From positions 1 through 10,935 of the forward strand of contig JAGYNW010000050.1 of assembly GCA_018399915.1 (NCBI GenBank): DNA of 10,935 bases. Reading direction: 5' to 3'. Source of the stretch: Candidatus Omnitrophota bacterium (GTDB lineage: Bacteria; Omnitrophota; Gorgyraeia; Zapsychrales; Zapsychraceae). This document shows positions 6,033 to 10,935 of this stretch, piece after piece. The notes beneath the pieces were generated by a model, which ran no database searches, had not been told where the DNA came from, and saw only the letters and a program-made list of their open reading frames with translations. Every line of letters starts with the position of its first letter. Position 1 is the stretch's first letter. The position numbers and the translations under genes were made by a program.

Positions 6033-7388
6033 ATGATGGATGATAATTTTTTTGATAATGTGAACAAGACCTGGAAAAGAGGAGTGGATTCTTTGCTTCC
6101 TCGTCCGGATGAATTGAGCGATCTTAGCATTCCCAATCTAGGAGAAACTACCGTCCCTTCCAACTTAAATCTGGATCCGGATGTTTATGTGGATGATGAT
6201 CAGAAAATCCTGGTGTACTCGAATGCCTCGATCGTTAATGAGTATATCCGCGCCGGCAAAGAAATGCCCATGTTCGAGGTCGCCGGTCCGCGCAAAGATT
6301 TGTACTTTGATCCGAAGACCATTAATTGCGGGGTTGTTACCTGTGGGGGATTGTGCCCGGGGTTGAATGATGTTATCCGGACCATTGTTTTATCTCTGGT
6401 CTGGCAGTACGGTGTGAAAAAAGTTTATGGCTTCCGGTTTGGATATAAGGGATTATCAAAAGATAATTATGTGGATCCTATGGAATTGACGCCCGATACG
6501 GTCGATGGTATTCAGAATTCCGGCGGAACGATCCTGGGAAGTTCCCGCGGGCCGCAGGACCCGGAAGATATGGTCGATACCTTATTTAAATACGATATTA
6601 AGATTCTGTTTGTTATCGGGGGGGACGGCACATTCCGCGGTGTTCGCGACATTGTGGATGTGATCAATCAGCGCGGGCTGAAGATCTCTGTTATCGCGGT
6701 GCCCAAGACGATCGATAATGACATTTATTGTTCGGAGCGCACATTCGGGTTCAATACCGCTATCGAGGAAGCCCGCAAGTCCATTTATATCGCGCATGAG
6801 GAGGCCAAGGCGGCCTGGAACGGGATCGGGTTTGTTAAGCTGATGGGCCGGGATTCCGGCTTTATCGCGGCGAACGCGACGCTGGCCAACAGTGATGTCA
6901 ATTTTTGTTTTATTCCTGAGGCGCCTTTGGTGCTTGAGGGTGAAGACGGATTTCTCGCTAAACTCAAGCGGCGGCTTGCGCACAGGCATCATGCGGTGGT
7001 GGTTGTGGCCGAGGGCGCGGGGCAGGATTTGATTAAGGGAGACGATCAGGTCAAGGATGCCTCCGGCAATGTGATCTACGATGACATCGGCTTGTTCTTG
7101 AAAGCGCGCATCTGTTCCTACCTGAAAGAACAGAAGATGGATTATATTTTAAAGTACATCATCCCGAGTTATACCATCCGCAGTTGTCCGGCAAACGCGG
7201 ATGATTCGGTTTTTTGCATCATGCTGGGTAAAGAGGCGGTCCATGCCGGCATGGCCGGTAAGACAGACATGTTTATCGGCTACTGGAACCATTCCTTCAC
7301 GCATGTCCCGCTGAAAACCGTTGTCGGCAAAAGGAAATACATCAATACCAAAGGTTCGCTTTGGCAGAAGATCCTTGAGATCATGTGA
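6033..7388 (+). CDS. pfkA: 6-phosphofructokinase, long plant/trypanosome-type
   Basis: Phosphorylates fructose 6-phosphate to fructose 1,6-bisphosphate in glycolysis (cytoplasm). At 451 aa it has an N-terminal extension of roughly 90 residues relative to E. coli PfkA (320 aa), as in plant and trypanosome ATP-PFKs and some bacteria. The core begins NCGVVTCGGLCPGLNDVIRT. GGDGT (196-200) has G199 at the position that favours ATP (aspartate in pyrophosphate enzymes). PKTIDND (224-230) has K225, typical of pyrophosphate enzymes but also of trypanosome/plant ATP enzymes; D228 is the catalytic aspartate. KLMGRDSGFIAA and IPEAP complete the substrate site. ATP is therefore the likelier donor, though assay would decide. 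Two ATGs (6033, 6036) follow AAAGGGGG; the second has the better spacing. It follows the csp terminator and I see no convincing promoter for it. Confidence 0.9.
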   Translation: MMDDNFFDNVNKTWKRGVDSLLPRPDELSDLSIPNLGETTVPSNLNLDPDVYVDDDQKILVYSNASIVNEYIRAGKEMPMFEVAGPRKDLYFDPKTINCGVVTCGGLCPGLNDVIRTIVLSLVWQYGVKKVYGFRFGYKGLSKDNYVDPMELTPDTVDGIQNSGGTILGSSRGPQDPEDMVDTLFKYDIKILFVIGGDGTFRGVRDIVDVINQRGLKISVIAVPKTIDNDIYCSERTFGFNTAIEEARKSIYIAHEEAKAAWNGIGFVKLMGRDSGFIAANATLANSDVNFCFIPEAPLVLEGEDGFLAKLKRRLAHRHHAVVVVAEGAGQDLIKGDDQVKDASGNVIYDDIGLFLKARICSYLKEQKMDYILKYIIPSYTIRSCPANADDSVFCIMLGKEAVHAGMAGKTDMFIGYWNHSFTHVPLKTVVGKRKYINTKGSLWQKILEIM

Positions 7389-7431
7389 CGGGATCATGTG
7401 ACCTCTTATCTTATTAAACGGAGATTGCCTT

Positions 7432-8160
7432 ATGAAATATATCCAATTGCAAAATGTGTGTTTTTCGTATGACCCGCGCGCAGACCGCAAGACACTGGAC
7501 AATGTGAATTTTTCTGTGTCCAAGGGTTTGATCTATGGCTTTTTAGGCCCTAACGGAGCGGGAAAGACCACGTTATTAAAGATCATTTTAGGCATTATTC
7601 CGCATTACCAGGGGGATGTGCGCGTTATGGGGCATCCGCCTTCTTCACTGGAGGCAAGGCGCAAGGTCGGATTCATGCCGGAGATAGCCAATTATTACGG
7701 ATATTTGACGCCCGTTGAATTGCTCACCATGTACGGCAAGCTGTTCGGTATCGAGCCGGCGCGCCTTAAGAAAAAAGTCACAGATCTGCTTTGCAAGGTG
7801 GGGTTGGAAAAACAGCAGAAGGTGTTGATGAAGAGTTTTTCCAAGGGCATGTTGCAGAAAGTCAGTTTCGCCCAGGCGCTTATCAATGATCCGGATCTTT
7901 TGATCTTTGATGAGCCGACCAGTGGGCTGGATCCTTTAGCCCGGATCCAAATGCGCAGTACCATTCAGGAGTTTAAGGACAATGGCAAGACCGTGTTCTT
8001 TTCTTCTCATGAATTATCTGAGATCGAAACAATTTGTGATGAGGTCGCGATCATTAAAAACGGGGTCATCGTTAAGGACGGAGTTTTGGCAAACCTTTTG
8101 GCCCAAAAAGGCGAAGGCATGACCCTGGAACAATATTTTCTGGACGCGATCAGAACATAA
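7432..8160 (+). CDS. ABC-2-type transporter ATP-binding protein
   Basis: Cytoplasmic ATPase subunit (242 aa, normal length) of an exporter, paired with the permease encoded 14 bases downstream. Walker A is GPNGAGKTT (39-47), the signature is FSKGM (136-140, the common degenerate form in this branch), Walker B is LLIFDEPTSGLDP with D160 and catalytic E161, and the switch histidine is H193 in SSHELSE. The Q-loop residue is glutamate (E84 in GFMPE), which is frequent in ABC-2 ATPases. GGAG at 7420-7423 lies eight bases before the ATG. The family covers drug, polysaccharide, copper-enzyme maturation and gliding exporters (NatA, NosF, GldA types); the substrate is unknown. Confidence 0.93.
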   Translation: MKYIQLQNVCFSYDPRADRKTLDNVNFSVSKGLIYGFLGPNGAGKTTLLKIILGIIPHYQGDVRVMGHPPSSLEARRKVGFMPEIANYYGYLTPVELLTMYGKLFGIEPARLKKKVTDLLCKVGLEKQQKVLMKSFSKGMLQKVSFAQALINDPDLLIFDEPTSGLDPLARIQMRSTIQEFKDNGKTVFFSSHELSEIETICDEVAIIKNGVIVKDGVLANLLAQKGEGMTLEQYFLDAIRT

Positions 8161-8174
8161 GGAGATAAAGGCGT

Positions 8175-8945
8175 ATGAAAGTGATTACCACATTAGCGTT
8201 TAACACGATCAAGGCATTGGTCCGGAAAAAAGACTTTTATGTTTTTGTTTTGATGTTGCTGGTTGTCATGGTCTTTCTTTCCCTGCAGAAGTTTGCCGAG
8301 GTGGAAGAGATCTCCCGTTATCTGAAGGATATCGGGTTTTATGTATTGTGGATCTTTTCCGTTATCATCGCGGTCTCGTTTTCCGCCAAGCAATTGCCGC
8401 AGGAGATCAAGGAAAAGACCATGGTGCCTTTATTGACCAAGCCGATAACCCGGATGGAATTGTTGCTGGGCCGTTTTTTGGGTTCCGCTTTAGCCGCGGG
8501 CCTGGCCTTCACGGTCTTTTTTGCGTTGTATTTGCTGGTCATTATTCTGCGGGCTGAGAGCCTTAACGGGATTTTATTCTTGCAGGCCTATGTCCTGGGG
8601 GTGTGTCTGTTCTCACTTATCTGCGCGATTTCCATGTATCTGTCCTTGCGTTTGACCTATTCGGCGGCGGTTACTATCTCTTTGATCATCTATTTCATGG
8701 TGATCTGGTTCGGACAAACCTTAGGCGGGATGATCCTTTCTTCCCAGGGGATCTTGTCCGCGGTTTTAAACATTCTCTATTACCTTATCCCGCATTATGA
8801 ATTTTATGATCTTCATGTCCGCATTGTCCATGGGTGGGAGGCCTTGCCGCTTTGGGTCTTTGGCGCGCTTTTGCTTTACACCGCTGTTTATATCGCGGTC
8901 ATTTTGATACTCAGTTATCAACAGATAAAGAATCGGATATTTTAA
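8175..8945 (+). CDS. ABC-2-type transporter permease
   Basis: A 256-residue inner-membrane protein with six predicted helices, roughly at residues 21-38, 53-69, 95-118, 130-157, 163-188 and 220-248. A conserved-looking cytoplasmic stretch after helix two (EIKEKTMVPLLTKPITRMELLLGRFLG) matches the coupling region of NosY/ABC-2 permeases, where a TRP-x-SR-like motif precedes a GK/GR-x-LG segment. AAGGAG at 8159-8164 overlaps the ATPase stop and serves this ATG. It is made together with the ATPase to form a two-plus-two exporter. The substrate cannot be inferred from sequence. Confidence 0.88.
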   Translation: MKVITTLAFNTIKALVRKKDFYVFVLMLLVVMVFLSLQKFAEVEEISRYLKDIGFYVLWIFSVIIAVSFSAKQLPQEIKEKTMVPLLTKPITRMELLLGRFLGSALAAGLAFTVFFALYLLVIILRAESLNGILFLQAYVLGVCLFSLICAISMYLSLRLTYSAAVTISLIIYFMVIWFGQTLGGMILSSQGILSAVLNILYYLIPHYEFYDLHVRIVHGWEALPLWVFGALLLYTAVYIAVILILSYQQIKNRIF

Positions 8946-8947
8946 TT

Positions 8948-9826
8948 ATGGGATGGCGAAATATTTATTCCTTGATCGCGCTTCCGGTCTTGATCTTTCT
9001 GCTGTTAATGATCGCACCGGCTATCAATGCGTATAATATGGCGTTTTCTCTGGATAAAGGCGTTTATGATCAGGACATGATCTACCGGCTGATCGGGGAA
9101 AGCCGCAGGATTTTTTCGCGCGTATGCATGATGCGGGCGGATGAGTATTTTCACGGGGGTGTGACCCTGGCCGCGCAAAAATGCAAGTCCGGTGTCGAGG
9201 AGAATATGAACGACCATGACGCCCACGGGCATGATGCTTCCGGGCATGACGCTCACGGGCATGATGCCCATGAACACGCCGGGGACCCATCCGCGTTTAA
9301 GCAGGTGCAAGCCATTCGCGGGGTGCCCCGCTGGAATTTCCTTTTGTATCTGGGCGAGCTTATCAATATTGACAAGCATATGCATTTAAGCGGGGCTGAA
9401 CGCAAGGAAATGGTGCCCTGGTATGTTTTTGCGACCCAGTTGGATCCGCACAATATCCACGCTTATGTTATCGGAGGATATTGGATCGGTTCTGTCTTGA
9501 AAAAGCCGGAGGCCGGCATCGATTTTCTTTCGACGGGCTTAAGGCGGAATCCGGACGCCTGGAAGCTTTATGTTTCCCTGGGGCAGATCTACTTGCAGGA
9601 AAAACACGATCACGCGCAGGCCCTGCGGCATTTTCAAAAAGCCGCCAGCCTTTTTACCGAGGAGAATGTCACCCGCCATGAAAGCTGGCAGGTGTATCTT
9701 TATATTGCCGCTTGTCATGAGTGGTTAGGGAATAAAGAGAAGGCCTTGATCAGTTACAAGAATATTCTGAAATATTTTCCGGATGACCCAATCAGCCGGA
9801 AAAAGGTGGAAGAGTTAAGTCGTTAA
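8948..9826 (+). CDS. Membrane-anchored TPR protein with histidine-rich repeat
   Basis: A 292-residue protein beginning two bases after the permease stop. The frame stays open upstream to an ATG at 8834, but that lies inside the permease gene, so the ATG at 8948 is chosen: it opens MGWRNIYSLIALPVLIFLLLM, an N-terminal helix that would anchor it in the inner membrane, with the rest probably periplasmic. Residues 90-113 are histidine-rich (four HDAHG-like units), a likely divalent-metal-binding stretch. The C-terminal half has TPR-like helices (PDAWKLYVSLGQIYLQ; HAQALRHFQKAASLF; KEKALISYKNILKYFPDDP). No ribosome site is obvious, so coupling to the permease is likely. It is probably an accessory protein of the exporter. 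I do not recognise a named family. Confidence 0.8.
   Translation: MGWRNIYSLIALPVLIFLLLMIAPAINAYNMAFSLDKGVYDQDMIYRLIGESRRIFSRVCMMRADEYFHGGVTLAAQKCKSGVEENMNDHDAHGHDASGHDAHGHDAHEHAGDPSAFKQVQAIRGVPRWNFLLYLGELINIDKHMHLSGAERKEMVPWYVFATQLDPHNIHAYVIGGYWIGSVLKKPEAGIDFLSTGLRRNPDAWKLYVSLGQIYLQEKHDHAQALRHFQKAASLFTEENVTRHESWQVYLYIAACHEWLGNKEKALISYKNILKYFPDDPISRKKVEELSR
9215..9274 (+). repeat. Four tandem 15-base units encoding a histidine-rich stretch
   Basis: Units start at 9215, 9230, 9245 and 9260. Each begins CATGA(C/T)GC and the first three end in GGG; they encode HDAHG, HDASG, HDAHG and HDAHE. Units 1 and 3 differ by one base. The repeat is in frame, so gain or loss of a unit changes the histidine count without breaking the gene. 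Confidence 0.85.
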
Positions 9827-9854
9827 AGAAAAGAAACAGGAAAGGATCTGGCCC

Positions 9855-10439
9855 ATGGGATTTTTGGACCTGGCGCGGCACAGAAAAAGTTGCCGCCGGT
9901 ATACCCGGGAAACAGTCACGCTTGACAGTATTGAGCGCTGTTTGCAGGCCGCGCGCCTCGCGCCTTCGGCCTGCAATTCGCAACCCTGGAAGTTCCTGGT
10001 CATTAAGACCCCAGAGATCAGGAAAAACGTTGCGGAGGCCGCCTTTAGCGGCACCTATGCCATGAACGCATTTGCGAAAGACGCTCCGGTGCTCGTATTG
10101 GTTGTGCGCGAACTTTCCAAGCCGGCCGCGCGTATCGGGCAGATCATCCAGGGCACACAATACAATCTGATCGATATCGGGATCGCTGCCGAGCATTTTG
10201 TCCTGCAGGCGGCGGAAGAAGGGCTGGGCACGTGTTGGCTCGGATGGTTTGACGCCAAAAAGGTCAAAAAGGTCCTGGGCCTTTCGCACAAGACAAAGAT
10301 CGAGATTGTGATCAGCCTGGGGCATCCGCTTGATGCCGCGCCAAAGGAAAAGAACAGAAAGGCCCTTAACGCCATGAGCGAGATCATTGGCCTGCTGGGG
10401 TTGATTTCTTATAATTTATGTCTTTGTCATATATCGTGA
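9855..10439 (+). CDS. Nitroreductase-family FMN-dependent oxidoreductase
   Basis: A 194-residue cytoplasmic flavoprotein, expected to form a dimer binding FMN and using NAD(P)H. The N-terminal RHRKSCRRYT (8-17) supplies the FMN phosphate contacts, and LAPSACNSQPWKF (35-47) is the family's cofactor-binding loop. EGLGTCWLGWFD and ISLGHPLDAAPKEKNRKAL are the usual late motifs. The C-terminus runs some residues past the usual ending. AGGAAAGGA at 9838-9846 is eight bases before the ATG, and the gene starts 28 bases after the TPR gene, so it may share its transcript. The natural substrate is not predictable: members reduce nitro compounds, quinones or flavins, or act in cofactor biosynthesis. Confidence 0.9.
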   Translation: MGFLDLARHRKSCRRYTRETVTLDSIERCLQAARLAPSACNSQPWKFLVIKTPEIRKNVAEAAFSGTYAMNAFAKDAPVLVLVVRELSKPAARIGQIIQGTQYNLIDIGIAAEHFVLQAAEEGLGTCWLGWFDAKKVKKVLGLSHKTKIEIVISLGHPLDAAPKEKNRKALNAMSEIIGLLGLISYNLCLCHIS

Positions 10440-10585
10440 GCAATTTGATTGTCGTGACTTCTCAAGTTCCGCCTCGGTAAACGTACCCCTGTTTCACAGC
10501 AAGAACATTTATGTGGAAAATCTTTCACCGGTGCTTTTTTTAAAAGAGTCCTTTTTTGTAACCTCCTCATAAAGAAAGGCAAGTT

Positions 10586-10935
10586 ATGCCGATCATCCAT
10601 CCTGTTATCCGGCCGCCGGCTGAGGCGGACAGTTTCTTGTTGCAGGTAACCGTGGGGTGTTCTTCCGATCAGTGCACGTTTTGTGGCGCTTACAAGGCTA
10701 AGCGGTTCCGGATCAAGCCGGACAAAGAGATCTTTGCGGATATTCAGCATCACGCCTTTTGGCATAAAGCCACGCGCCGGGTCTTTCTGATGGACGGGGA
10801 TGCCCTGGTCTTAAGCAACGCGCAATTGGTCCCGGTCTTGGACCGTTTGCAAGCGGCTTTTCCTAAGCTTGCCCGGGTGGCCAGTTATGCCAACGGGGAG
10901 AACATAACCCGGCGCAGCCAGCCGGAATTGGGGCA
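10586..10935 (+). CDS. Radical SAM protein (5' part, cut by window end)
   Basis: The frame opens at ATG 10586, with AAAGG at 10575-10579 six bases upstream, and stays open for 116 codons to the window edge. The first residues read MPIIHPVIRPPAEADS, followed by QVTVGCSSDQCTFCGAYKAKRF. The three cysteines C25, C30 and C33 (C-x4-C-x2-C) are the expected 4Fe-4S ligands for S-adenosylmethionine cleavage. The spacing differs from the common C-x3-C-x2-C but fits a bacterial radical SAM branch with GCS-x3-CTFC-x-x-Y. FLMDGDALVL at about 71-80 resembles the GGD/GGE-type strand that contacts SAM. The reaction catalysed cannot be told from the fragment. Confidence 0.85.
   Translation, partial: MPIIHPVIRPPAEADSFLLQVTVGCSSDQCTFCGAYKAKRFRIKPDKEIFADIQHHAFWHKATRRVFLMDGDALVLSNAQLVPVLDRLQAAFPKLARVASYANGENITRRSQPELG

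Noticed and set aside
8834..8947. Longer start for the histidine-rich TPR protein
   Set aside because: This extension lies inside the permease gene and its residues look like frame-shifted permease sequence. The ATG at 8948 gives a sensible membrane anchor.
9792..10325. 177-codon open frame on the - strand across the nitroreductase gene
   Set aside because: Antisense to a gene with clear family motifs; no domain seen in the reverse frame.
10493..10521. TTCACA, 17-base spacer, GAAAAT as a promoter for the radical SAM gene
   Set aside because: The -10 match is poor in a T- and A-rich spacer; chance is likely. The gene may still have its own promoter in 10440-10585.
10526..10566. T-rich stretches after the nitroreductase gene as a terminator
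   Set aside because: CACCGGTG is a palindrome with no room for a loop, and AAAAG/CTTTT makes only a weak A/T stem, so no convincing hairpin was found.
10427..10765. 112-codon open frame on the - strand covering the spacer before the radical SAM gene
   Set aside because: It overlaps the conserved cysteine motif of the + strand gene, and its own translation shows no recognisable feature.

Overview
The window (10,935 bases, both ends cutting through sequence) reads as an ordinary, gene-dense bacterial chromosome. Every gene I can support is on the + strand. The ExbB/ExbD-type proton channel genes and several signal-peptide proteins point to a diderm (Gram-negative-type) bacterium. The phylum cannot be fixed from sequence alone. 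A deep-branching uncultivated lineage (for example Omnitrophota or another PVC-related group) is a guess, based on the plant/trypanosome-type phosphofructokinase and the unusual ExbBD-TPR-VWA cluster. I see no insertion sequence, phage gene, CRISPR array, rRNA or tRNA.

Region 1 (about 98-5519) is a four-gene operon behind a sigma70-like promoter that carries a 14-base perfect palindrome in its spacer. In order it encodes an ExbB/TolQ-like channel subunit with a signal peptide, an ExbD/TolR-like subunit with the pore aspartate, a secreted 807-residue TPR protein, and a 553-residue protein. That last protein starts with a TonB/TolA-like transmembrane anchor carrying the S-x3-H motif, but ends in a von Willebrand factor A (VWA) domain with a complete metal site instead of a TonB or TolA C-terminal domain. 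The layout parallels tolQ-tolR-tolA-cpoB. It may be an undescribed proton-motive-force-driven envelope machine in which a VWA domain is the moving or ligand-binding end. This is the most interesting part of the window.

Region 2 (about 5572-6002) is a free-standing cold-shock gene with its own promoter, a leader of about 145 bases containing a possible 22-codon upstream ORF, and an intrinsic terminator.

Region 3 (6033-10439) holds a phosphofructokinase of the long plant/trypanosome type, then an ABC-2 exporter pair (ATPase and six-helix permease), a membrane-anchored TPR protein with a histidine-rich 15-base tandem repeat, and a nitroreductase-family flavoprotein. Spacing is short throughout (2-43 bases), so co-transcription is plausible.

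Region 4 (10586-end) is the start of a radical SAM protein with a C-x4-C-x2-C cluster motif, cut off by the window edge.
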